Origin: Candidatus Parcubacteria bacterium | Lineage (GTDB): Bacteria > Patescibacteriota > Patescibacteriia > CAIXNZ01 | Assembly (NCBI GenBank): GCA_026395675.1 | Contig: JAPLYF010000040.1 | Span: 1-8,108 of the forward strand | DNA: 8,108 nt | Direction of reading: 5' to 3' | In this document: positions 1 through 6,045 of the stretch, piece after piece | Position numbering within the stretch: the first letter of the stretch is position 1 | How the letters are laid out: every line of letters begins with the position of its first letter | The notes under the pieces: generated by a model | Databases searched by the model: none | What the model saw: only the letters and a program-made list of their open reading frames with translations | Told to the model about the DNA's origin: nothing | Made by a program: the position numbers and the translations under genes

Positions 1-1006
1 ATTTTTCAACTTTTATAAAGGTGATAATTTTGTCAAAAGGACCTTCAATATAAAGCTGAATCTGTGAATGCTGATCAGTCGGACCCAGGGCAGCAATGGG
101 GGTGAAACCCCTTTTGGCTTTGCCCAAACTTTCACCTAAAAGCTGTTTAAACCAAAAACCAAATTCATTTAAATAATATGAGTAAGGCATTAACACGCTA
201 ATATTTTGTTTGCGCTTTGTATAAGCCAAAAACTGTAAGCACGCGAATAAAAATGGCAAATTTTTAATATAATTATTATTTTGGCAAACCATGTCCATGG
301 CTTTTGCCCCGGCTAAAATTTGTTTGATGTTAAAACCCGCGCAAGCAGCTGGCAAAAGCCCATTAACTGACAGAACCGAATATCTGCCCCCAACTTCGGC
401 ATGAGGCAAGATTAAATATCCTTCCTTTTTAGCAATTTGTAAAAGACCACCCTCTTTGTCATTAGTTGTAATAATAAAATGTTCTTTGTGCCTTTTATTG
501 CCCACTTTTTTAATGACCTGTTCGCGCAAAAATAAAAAAGCGCTTAATGGCTCAATCGTATCCCCTGATTTGGAAATAACATTAAAAACAGTTTTCTTTA
601 AATCAATAAGTTTTAATAAATCAACTACTGGCTGCGGATCTGTTGTGTCTCCTAAAAAATGGATGCTCATGGCCTTTTGACCTGTTAGGCAACAGCCGTA
701 ATTTCCTGCCAAGGCCTGATAAATAGCCCTGGCGCCTAAATCAGAGCCGCCAATTCCCACTACCACCAAATTCTGAAAACGCTTTTTTAGCTGTTTAGCC
801 AGCTGCTCAATTTTTTTGGCCATTTTTAAATCATCAGGCAGCTGGCGGAAAGAAAAATTTGGGCTGGCCTGATTTTTCTTTAACTTTAGATTTAGGCCAG
901 ACAGTTTTTTGGCCAAATTTAAAAGTTCAGCTTTTTTAAAACCATACTGGCCGACTTTTTTACCAGCCATAAAGCTATAATCGTATTTTAGCGTCTTGGT
1001 TATCAT
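1..1006 (-). CDS. pgi: glucose-6-phosphate isomerase (3' end outside window)
   Basis: Interconverts glucose 6-phosphate and fructose 6-phosphate in the cytoplasm, in glycolysis and gluconeogenesis. Read from the ATG at 1006-1004, 335 codons are open to the left edge with no stop. The dinucleotide-fold-like sugar-binding motif GIGGSDLGARAI lies at residues 84-95. The phosphate-binding loop SKSGDTIEP is at 145-153. The family signature GGRYSVLSVNGLLPAA is at 206-221, the catalytic Glu is E292 in GESLGK, and the catalytic His is H313 in TDQHSQ. This is the compact Gram-positive/thermophile type of PGI (about 450 residues), so roughly the last quarter, including the C-terminal catalytic Lys, is missing from the window. 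One oddity is Asp149, where the Bacillus-type loop usually has Thr; the following Thr is kept. The start is set by a TATAAT box 9 nt upstream and by the expected N-terminal length. No Shine-Dalgarno is present. The gene is divergent from the membrane-protein gene at 1094. Identification is firm from the motifs. Confidence 0.95.
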   Translation of the reverse strand, partial: MITKTLKYDYSFMAGKKVGQYGFKKAELLNLAKKLSGLNLKLKKNQASPNFSFRQLPDDLKMAKKIEQLAKQLKKRFQNLVVVGIGGSDLGARAIYQALAGNYGCCLTGQKAMSIHFLGDTTDPQPVVDLLKLIDLKKTVFNVISKSGDTIEPLSAFLFLREQVIKKVGNKRHKEHFIITTNDKEGGLLQIAKKEGYLILPHAEVGGRYSVLSVNGLLPAACAGFNIKQILAGAKAMDMVCQNNNYIKNLPFLFACLQFLAYTKRKQNISVLMPYSYYLNEFGFWFKQLLGESLGKAKRGFTPIAALGPTDQHSQIQLYIEGPFDKIITFIKVEK

Positions 1007-1015
1007 ATTTTCTTA

Positions 1016-1021
1016 ATTATA
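1016..1021 (-). promoter_or_regulatory. pgi promoter, extended -10 box
   Basis: On the minus strand this reads TGG-TATAAT, an extended -10 motif with a perfect hexamer. A weak -35 candidate, TTAAGT, lies 17 bp upstream. The box ends 9 nt before the pgi ATG, so transcription would start about 2-3 nt before the start codon. This predicts a practically leaderless mRNA and agrees with the absence of a Shine-Dalgarno. Confidence 0.65.
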
Positions 1022-1034
1022 CCACAAAATTGAA

Positions 1035-1057
1035 TTTGACTTAATATTCTTGTCAAA
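1035..1057. promoter_or_regulatory. inverted repeat between divergent promoters, candidate operator
   Basis: TTTGAC and GTCAAA form perfect 6-bp arms around an 11-bp AT-rich spacer. The dyad sits between the divergent -10 boxes of pgi (1016-1021) and the 239-residue gene (1064-1069). It could bind a dimeric regulator acting on both promoters. The arms also resemble -35 hexamers (TTGACT on plus, TTGACA on minus), but their spacing to the -10 boxes (22 and 29 bp) is too long for standard sigma-70 promoters. Regulator identity is unknown and the site is only a candidate. Confidence 0.3.
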
Positions 1058-1063
1058 AAATGC

Positions 1064-1069
1064 TATAAT
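1064..1069 (+). promoter_or_regulatory. extended -10 promoter of the 239-residue membrane protein gene
   Basis: TGC-TATAAT on the plus strand is a perfect extended -10 motif, with only a weak -35 (TTAATA, 17 bp upstream). The predicted start site is near 1076, giving a leader of about 18 nt before the ATG at 1094, in which no Shine-Dalgarno is visible. Confidence 0.65.
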
Positions 1070-1093
1070 AAAGCCAGAATAATAAACCCACAT

Positions 1094-1813
1094 ATGAGAA
1101 GTTTTATCATTATAATTTTTATCTTCTTTTGCTCTTTCCTGATCATTTCCCTTTTTATTTTTGATCCCCTGCCTCTTTTTCTGGTCTTATTTTTAGCTTT
1201 TTTAATCTCCTTTATTTGTCTGGCCTATTATTTTGGGCCAGCCAGGGGTATTTTAACGGGCTTAATTTTTCTTGGCCTGCCTTTTATACTGGAATATGAA
1301 CTATATAAGTTAAAATTGCCATTTTTTGGCGTGCCTCTGATTGAATATTTAACCTTAAAGAGTCTCGACATCCAAGTAACCCTAACTAATCTCTTTATTA
1401 TCATCACTGTGCCCCTGCTCTTTATTTCTGCCTTATTTTTTACGCAAAAAATCAAAATCCTAGCCAATATAAAAAACTTTCACAAAACATTTTTGATTAT
1501 TGTCAGTTCACTTTTGGTTTCCTTGGGTTTTTTAACCTCCAGAAATAATCAAATTGATTATCGGTATTATTTCAAGTGGCTGATCATTGCGTTTATTTTA
1601 AATATCCTCTTGGTAAAACTCTATAAATTCAAACCCAAAATTGATGAAATTTATAAAGAACTGCCCATTATTGTTTATCTGGCGGTCTTTGGCTCCAATG
1701 CGCTGAAAAGAGTGGACTCGCTCCAGCTTTTAATTGCCGGTTTTTTAACCATTGTCTATCTAATCCTTTTGTATAATGAATACCGCATCCAAAGAATCAA
1801 GCTGCCCTTTTAA
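1094..1813 (+). CDS. hypothetical polytopic membrane protein, 239 residues
   Basis: I do not recognise this family. The protein is very hydrophobic, with seven to eight likely membrane segments at about residues 4-22, 26-46, 51-67, 97-116, 131-148, 160-175, 189-201 and 209-227. Short loops carry basic residues (for example around 118-131 and 172-182), and the tail is basic. There is no signal-peptidase site, no obvious catalytic motif and no soluble domain. Support for a real gene is a single long open frame, a good extended -10 promoter 24 nt upstream of the ATG and the regular membrane-protein composition; an antisense frame inside it (1228-1467) is much shorter and has no such signals. No Shine-Dalgarno precedes the ATG. 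Its last 17 bp overlap the 3' end of lgt in tail-to-tail arrangement. The layout resembles small transporter or accessory membrane proteins, but no function can be assigned. Confidence 0.75.
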   Translation: MRSFIIIIFIFFCSFLIISLFIFDPLPLFLVLFLAFLISFICLAYYFGPARGILTGLIFLGLPFILEYELYKLKLPFFGVPLIEYLTLKSLDIQVTLTNLFIIITVPLLFISALFFTQKIKILANIKNFHKTFLIIVSSLLVSLGFLTSRNNQIDYRYYFKWLIIAFILNILLVKLYKFKPKIDEIYKELPIIVYLAVFGSNALKRVDSLQLLIAGFLTIVYLILLYNEYRIQRIKLPF

Positions 1814-2678
1814 TTCTTTTTTTTATTTTCTTGACTAGTAAAATAATTAGACAAACTCCGATAATTATTAAACTGACAAACTGAGCCCAGCGCAGACCCA
1901 AAAAATACGGACTATAATCAATTCTCAAAAACTCATTCAAAAACCGGCCAATTGAGTACAAAATAAAATAAACCAAAGTAATATTGCCTAAACCTTGAAT
2001 TTTTTCAAGGTTATTTTCGTATTTGGCCTGGCTTCGGCTTGCCTTGCAAAGCAGGCCAAGACGAGCCAGGCGCTGTTTGTGCCAGACCCATAAAAATGCA
2101 AAGGTTATAAAATTCCAAATACTTTCATATAAAAATGTCGGATGAAAATAAGCATTATTAACAAATTCCAGCGGCCGTTTTTCCGGCAGAATAGGAATCC
2201 CCCACGCTAAATCAGTCGGCCGGCCAAAAAGTTCCTGATTAAAATAATTGCCCCAGCGGCCAAATGCCATGGCCAAAGGCAGAGCAATAATAAAAATATC
2301 AGCTAAAAGCCAGGGATTAATTTTATTTTTTCTGCTATAAAAAAATATCACTAAAATACCGGCAATCATGGCGCCATGTATGGCCAGCCCGCCTTGCCAG
2401 ATTTTAAAAATATCCAGTAAATTATGGGAATAATATTCCCAGGCATAAAAAACATAATATAGACGATCACCGATTAAACCAAAAATTATCAAATAAAAAG
2501 CCAAATCATAGATTTTGTCTTTTTTAAGCCCGTATTTCTGGCCTAATTGCCAGACCACCATAAAAGCCAGGATAGCTCCCAACGCAATTAAAAAACCATA
2601 CCAATGGATTTCCAGCCAGCCGATTTTTACTAAAATCGGCTGGGGCGAATAATTATGCAACCAATTAAATAATAGCAT
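1797..2678 (-). CDS. lgt: prolipoprotein diacylglyceryl transferase
   Basis: Inner-membrane enzyme that moves the diacylglyceryl group of phosphatidylglycerol onto the lipobox cysteine of prolipoproteins, the first step of lipoprotein maturation. At 293 residues it has the usual family length. Visible motifs: HWYG at 25-28; GGLAIHG at 96-102 with the conserved His101; the family signature GRWGNYFNQELFGR at 140-153 with Arg141 and Asn144; HPTFLYE at 179-185; and GRFLNEFLR at 244-252 with Arg245 and Glu249, matching the essential C-terminal Arg region of E. coli Lgt. The loop before the last helices (about 201-232) is longer than usual and holds a palindromic insertion. The start ATG lies 2 nt after the stop of the upstream GT-C-like gene, with no clear Shine-Dalgarno, so co-transcription and translational coupling are likely. 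The stop is TGA, which argues against a recoded TGA in this organism. The 3' end overlaps the convergent gene by 17 bp. Confidence 0.96.
   Translation of the reverse strand: MLLFNWLHNYSPQPILVKIGWLEIHWYGFLIALGAILAFMVVWQLGQKYGLKKDKIYDLAFYLIIFGLIGDRLYYVFYAWEYYSHNLLDIFKIWQGGLAIHGAMIAGILVIFFYSRKNKINPWLLADIFIIALPLAMAFGRWGNYFNQELFGRPTDLAWGIPILPEKRPLEFVNNAYFHPTFLYESIWNFITFAFLWVWHKQRLARLGLLCKASRSQAKYENNLEKIQGLGNITLVYFILYSIGRFLNEFLRIDYSPYFLGLRWAQFVSLIIIGVCLIILLVKKIKKRIKRAA
1991..2012. repeat. perfect 9-bp hairpin in lgt next to the palindromic element
   Basis: AACCTTGAA and TTCAAGGTT are perfect arms around a TTTT loop. It encodes lgt residues 223-230 and lies 13 bp from the GC-rich palindrome. Both fall in the enlarged loop of Lgt, so they may be parts of one inserted segment. 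Confidence 0.5.
2026..2071. repeat. 46-nt GC-rich palindromic element inside lgt
   Basis: The outer arms GCCTGGCT and AGCCAGGC are perfect inverted repeats, and the inner part (GCTTGCCTTGC with GCAGGCCAAG) continues the pairing with a few bulges around a short AAA loop. In frame it encodes lgt residues 203-218 (RLARLGLLCKASRSQA). Other Lgt proteins usually have only a short basic loop there. It resembles the small in-frame palindromic elements known from Rickettsia, but membership of any named family is not shown. Confidence 0.6.
2616..2643. repeat. perfect 12-bp hairpin near the start of lgt
   Basis: CCAGCCGATTTT and its exact complement AAAATCGGCTGG flank a 4-nt loop, covering lgt codons 12-21, beginning 35 nt after the start codon A. 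The encoded stretch (PQPILVKIGW) aligns with the normal N-terminus of Lgt, so it is not an insertion. No U-tract follows on the lgt mRNA strand, so it is not an intrinsic terminator. A stem of this quality could slow ribosomes or affect mRNA stability early in the gene. Confidence 0.55.
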
Positions 2679-2680
2679 TT

Positions 2681-4339
2681 TTATATTTTTAATTTATAAA
2701 TTTCCAGCTGGCCCTGGCTAAAAACTTTTTCTAAATATTTTTTTTCTTCTGGCTTAAACCTACTTGCCTGCCTGTCTGTCTCTGAAAAAAATAGATAATT
2801 AAGATTGTATTTTTGTAAAAAAGCTACTGTTTGTTCTGCTGAATAATTATCATTAAAAAAATCTGCCAGTTCTTGTCTTTTTGGGTTATAATTCAGGGTC
2901 TCGATGCTATGGGCGAAAAAAACCTGCTGATCTAAAAAAGCCGGTATCAGATTGCCATTAAATTCACTGGCCAAAATAGGACTGCGGTTCTGGTTATTAT
3001 TTTGCAGCCAGCTGGTTGCCTGCAGGTATTCGTTGGGTAGATAAAAGTAGGGTAATCTTTTTTCATAGTAATAAACATCTCTGACTAAATTAAAAAAAGT
3101 GGAAAAGCCAAAGAAGACCAAGAAAAAAAAGCCCAAAATAACATAATTTCCCTTTAATAAATTAAAAAACTTTTGACAGCGCTGTTGCAAAATCGGGCCG
3201 AGCCATTCCAAAAAAATAAGAGTTAAAAAGACCATGGGAATCTGCAAGCCCTGTAAAAACCTGGCCTGGAAAAAAATCGGAGAGTAGACTAATAAAAAAC
3301 CAGCAACTAGCCAGGCAAAGATAAAAAAATATTTTTCATCTTTTAACAGTTTACGTTTATAAATTAAAACCATGATGCCTAAAACTGCTCCCACTAGTAA
3401 AAAGCCAAAACCCAAGCTCACAAATAAAAAGTCAGGGGTCCTTGTTACATTTTGAATTGCCCTTCCCCCAATGGCAAAATCCGTCTTGATTTTATAATAA
3501 TGATAAATTATAAAGGGTAAGCTTAGAAATAAAGCCAGAAAATAATTAATAAAGAGTGTATATTTTCTTTTTTTAAAAACCAAAAAAATCAAATAAATAA
3601 ACATGATAAAAAAAACATAGGGAAAATAAAAAGGATGGAAATTAAACCAAAAAAACCCAAGCAGTCCTGCATAAAAACTATATTTCAGGTTTTCATAATT
3701 TAAAGACAGGATCATGAGCAGAAAAAATAAAATCAGCAAGGTCAAAGAAAAAATAAAATGCGGACTCTGATAAAGGGAAAGAAAAATATTGGAGTCAGGA
3801 ATCCAGATATCCATCAGCCATTTGTAAGCAAAGGATTTTGTAGCAGGAAATAATTTATCAAACCAATCAACAAAATAAGCGCCGATCCCTGAACTAAAAC
3901 ACAAAAAAATCATGGCAATTTTTCGCCAAAAAACTTTGGCCCAAAAATAACTAACCAATAAATATAAAACAAAAATAAAAAGCGGAATTAAAAAAATTCT
4001 GGCTAAATGAAAGGTTATAATCGGCGATAAATTAAAAATTTTACCTATTAGCCCTAGAAATAACCAGAACAAATTTAACAACCCCCCGCTCTGCGGCTCA
4101 GAAGTATAATTATCCTGTAAAAGCCAGTGCTCTGCTTTAACCTGAGTCAGGTAGGAAAAATAAACCAGAGAATCGCCGGGCGTGATAGCATGAATGCCAT
4201 CCCAAAAATATCCAGTCGGCGCATTTAAAGCAGCGTAAAGATAAGGTAAATTGGTAAGCAAAATTAAAACAATCGTTAAGAGAATGACCCAACGCCATTC
4301 TTTTTTTGATATTGAATTTACTAGCTCCTTTAAAGTCAT
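2681..4339 (-). CDS. GT-C-type glycosyltransferase-like membrane protein (paralogue A)
   Basis: A 552-residue protein with a short cytoplasmic N-terminus, a first membrane span at about 17-37, a first outer loop carrying TPGDSLVYFSY (53-63), ten or more further spans up to about residue 418, and a soluble C-terminal domain of about 120 residues (434-552). This layout, with an acidic residue (Asp56) in the first outer loop, is typical of GT-C glycosyltransferases, which use polyprenyl-phosphate sugars on the outer face of the membrane. The GT-C assignment is an inference from topology; substrate and product are unknown. Other motifs shared with its neighbour are FSSGIG (148-153), WFNFHPF (231-237), YYKIKTD (281-287) and FSTFFNLVRDVYY (412-424). 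It is a tandem paralogue of the gene at 4388-6034: the first 21 residues are identical, the rest much less so. The ATG is 6 nt from a TATAAT box. It lies 2 bp upstream of lgt, with which it is probably co-transcribed. Confidence 0.8.
   Translation of the reverse strand: MTLKELVNSISKKEWRWVILLTIVLILLTNLPYLYAALNAPTGYFWDGIHAITPGDSLVYFSYLTQVKAEHWLLQDNYTSEPQSGGLLNLFWLFLGLIGKIFNLSPIITFHLARIFLIPLFIFVLYLLVSYFWAKVFWRKIAMIFLCFSSGIGAYFVDWFDKLFPATKSFAYKWLMDIWIPDSNIFLSLYQSPHFIFSLTLLILFFLLMILSLNYENLKYSFYAGLLGFFWFNFHPFYFPYVFFIMFIYLIFLVFKKRKYTLFINYFLALFLSLPFIIYHYYKIKTDFAIGGRAIQNVTRTPDFLFVSLGFGFLLVGAVLGIMVLIYKRKLLKDEKYFFIFAWLVAGFLLVYSPIFFQARFLQGLQIPMVFLTLIFLEWLGPILQQRCQKFFNLLKGNYVILGFFFLVFFGFSTFFNLVRDVYYYEKRLPYFYLPNEYLQATSWLQNNNQNRSPILASEFNGNLIPAFLDQQVFFAHSIETLNYNPKRQELADFFNDNYSAEQTVAFLQKYNLNYLFFSETDRQASRFKPEEKKYLEKVFSQGQLEIYKLKI
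4086..4096. repeat. small GC hairpin in paralogue A at the site of the paralogue B palindrome
   Basis: CCGC-TCT-GCGG in the codons for EPQSGG, at the alignment position where paralogue B has its larger palindrome. It is short and would mean little alone; the matching location in the two genes is the reason to record it. Confidence 0.35.
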
Positions 4340-4348
4340 AAACTAATT
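4281..4348 (-). repeat. 68-bp direct repeat, copy 1 (5' end of paralogue A)
   Basis: Matches 5976-6043 with one mismatch (position 4324 against 6019), which is a synonymous Leu change. It spans the first 20 codons and 9 nt upstream of the ATG. Identity falls off abruptly at the inner boundary, and on the upstream side a 5-bp length difference separates it from the shared TATAAT box. Confidence 0.9.
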
Positions 4349-4351
4349 ATA
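4346..4351 (-). promoter_or_regulatory. -10 box of paralogue A, leaderless arrangement
   Basis: The minus strand reads TATAAT followed by only six bases (TAGTTT) and then the ATG, so RNA would begin at or next to the start codon. The -35 region is weak (TTTATT at 17 bp). There is no Shine-Dalgarno upstream; the only AAGGAG-like stretch lies inside the coding region at codons 4-5 and has no start codon after it at a workable distance. Confidence 0.55.
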
Positions 4352-4387
4352 CAAAAATTTCAGCAAAAAATAAAACATAAGCTAAAA

Positions 4388-6034
4388 TTAATTTTTAACC
4401 GCGTAAATTTCTACCTGACCATCAGAAAATACTGGCTGTAAATAATCTTTGTCTGCCGGCTTGATTTGACAGTATTTTCTTTCTACATTTGTAAAAAATA
4501 CATAGCCAATCCTATTAGCTTTTAAAAATTCCTTGGCCTCAGGCTCCGTAAACTTGTCGGCAAAAAATTTAGATACCTCATTCCTCTTTTCTTTATAATT
4601 AATCGTTTCAATGCCATGAGCCAGATAAACTTGCTGATTGATAAAGCCAGGAATAAACTGCCCGGTTATTTCATAGCTTAAAATTATTTTTTTTTCACCA
4701 TTATTATCATTCAACCAATTAAGACCTGTCTTGAATTCTTTGGGCAGGTAAAATTGGGGAATATGTTCGTGAAAATAATAAACATCCCTGACTAGATTAA
4801 AAAAAGTTGAAAAGCAGAAAAAGATGACAAAAAGCATTACCAGCAAAAATTTATTGGCTAGTATTTTGGAGTTTGGATGAGACGCAGCCCAATTCGCCAA
4901 AAGAATAATAATTAAAAAGACCATGGGAATTTGCATGCCCATTAAAAATCTCCTTTGAAAAAAAATTGGCGCATAAATTATGGCCAGGGCAGCTACCAGC
5001 CAGATGGCTAAAAAAACATGTTTATTATTTTTAAATAATATTTTTTTTGGGGCTAAATAAATAATGGCGATGATTGAAAAAATTAATAAAAAGCCAAAAC
5101 CCAAAAAGACAAAAAGGAAAGGCGGCGTAGGCAAAATATTTTGGCTGGCTCTGGCGCCTATGACCAAATCAGTTTTGATTTTATAATAATGATAAAAAAT
5201 AAAAGGCAGGCTTAAGGCCATGGCCAAAAGATAATGCCCGCTTAATTTTATTCTTTTAGTTTTGCCAATTAAATATAATAGGTATAGAAACAAAATAATA
5301 GCCACATAAGGAAAGAAGAAAGGATGGAAATTAAACCAGACAAAACCGCATAAACCAGCGGCCAAGCTATACCAATAATTATTATTATCCCAGGCCAAAA
5401 GCATTAATAACATGAAAGCAACCAATAAAATAAAAGAAAAAATTATATGAGACGAATGGCTTAAGACCGAAAAAACATTGAGTTCCGGAATCCACAGGTC
5501 AAGCGGCCATTTATAGATTAAATCATCCGTGCCAGAAGGAAATTTAAGTAAATAGCCGGCAAAATATGTGCCAATGCCAGAAGAAAAAGTAATAAAAAGC
5601 ACAGTTAATTTTCTTTGATTTTTGGCAGTAAAAAAATAAGCAGTAAAAATGTAAAAAATTATAAAAAAAACAGGGATCAGTAAAAGCCGGCTAAGATGGA
5701 AAGCGAAATCAGCTGGCAAATAAAAAAGCCTGGCCAATAAGCCGACGGCCAGCCAGAAAAAATTTATAAGCCCCGCGCCGCGGGGCTGGGCTTCGGAAGT
5801 AAAATAATCCCTTAATTGCCAATGGCCTGCTTTAATTTGATTGATATAGGAAAAGTAAACAGGATAATCGCCTGGGGTAAAAGAATGCAGGCCAGTATAA
5901 AAATAGCCTGGCTGGCTATTTAAATAAGCATAAACATAAGGCAGGCCTAAGATCAAAATCATGACAATACTCAAAAGAATGACCCAACGCCATTCTTTTT
6001 TTGATATTGAATTTACTAACTCCTTTAAAGTCAT
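4388..6034 (-). CDS. GT-C-type glycosyltransferase-like membrane protein (paralogue B)
   Basis: A 548-residue paralogue of the gene at 2681-4339, with the same architecture: span 1 at about 17-37, an outer loop with TPGDYPVYFSY (53-63; Asp56), many further spans to about residue 415, and a soluble C-terminal domain of about 120 residues. Shared motifs include FSSGIG, WFNFHPF, YYKIKTD, FGFGFLL and FSTFFNLVRDVYY. The predicted role is transfer of a sugar or other lipid-carried group on the outer membrane face; this is inferred from topology only. The two proteins differ at residues 81-91, where this copy has two more codons (EAQPRGAGLIN against EPQSGGLLN) encoded by a GC-rich palindrome. The ATG is set by the TATAAT box 11 nt upstream and by the identical start in the paralogue; there is no Shine-Dalgarno. 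The stop lies 48 bp before the next ATG, a gap that carries a promoter for paralogue A. Confidence 0.8.
   Translation of the reverse strand: MTLKELVNSISKKEWRWVILLSIVMILILGLPYVYAYLNSQPGYFYTGLHSFTPGDYPVYFSYINQIKAGHWQLRDYFTSEAQPRGAGLINFFWLAVGLLARLFYLPADFAFHLSRLLLIPVFFIIFYIFTAYFFTAKNQRKLTVLFITFSSGIGTYFAGYLLKFPSGTDDLIYKWPLDLWIPELNVFSVLSHSSHIIFSFILLVAFMLLMLLAWDNNNYWYSLAAGLCGFVWFNFHPFFFPYVAIILFLYLLYLIGKTKRIKLSGHYLLAMALSLPFIFYHYYKIKTDLVIGARASQNILPTPPFLFVFLGFGFLLIFSIIAIIYLAPKKILFKNNKHVFLAIWLVAALAIIYAPIFFQRRFLMGMQIPMVFLIIILLANWAASHPNSKILANKFLLVMLFVIFFCFSTFFNLVRDVYYFHEHIPQFYLPKEFKTGLNWLNDNNGEKKIILSYEITGQFIPGFINQQVYLAHGIETINYKEKRNEVSKFFADKFTEPEAKEFLKANRIGYVFFTNVERKYCQIKPADKDYLQPVFSDGQVEIYAVKN
5769..5787. 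repeat. perfect 19-nt GC-rich palindrome in paralogue B
   Basis: AGCCCCGCG and CGCGGGGCT are perfect 9-bp arms around a single C, in a gene that is otherwise strongly AT-rich. It encodes residues 83-89 (QPRGAGL), where paralogue A is two residues shorter. Confidence 0.65.
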
Positions 6035-6043
6035 AAACTAATT
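5976..6043 (-). repeat. 68-bp direct repeat, copy 2 (5' end of paralogue B)
   Basis: The partner of 4281-4348, with one mismatch, in the same orientation at a distance of 1695 bp. Recombination between the copies would remove one whole paralogue body while leaving an intact start region. Confidence 0.9.
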
Positions 6044-6045
6044 CA

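Noticed and set aside
98..111. GGGG-TGAAA-CCCC hairpin in pgi
   Set aside because: It is a 4-bp stem encoding an ordinary stretch near the active site, with no insertion relative to the family.
456..680. Plus-strand open frame of 74 codons
   Set aside because: It lies wholly inside pgi on the other strand, where the isomerase motifs are clear.
1228..1467. Minus-strand open frame of 79 codons
   Set aside because: It is antisense to the 239-residue membrane protein, is shorter, and has no promoter or ribosome binding site.
1797..1799. Recoding of TGA to Gly, as in some candidate phyla
   Set aside because: lgt ends at TGA at the expected length and no gene here needs TGA as a sense codon.
2765..2784. 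Tetranucleotide run (TGCC twice, TGTC twice) as a possible phase-variation repeat in paralogue A
   Set aside because: It is too short and imperfect, and it is near the 3' end where slippage would only change the last few dozen residues.
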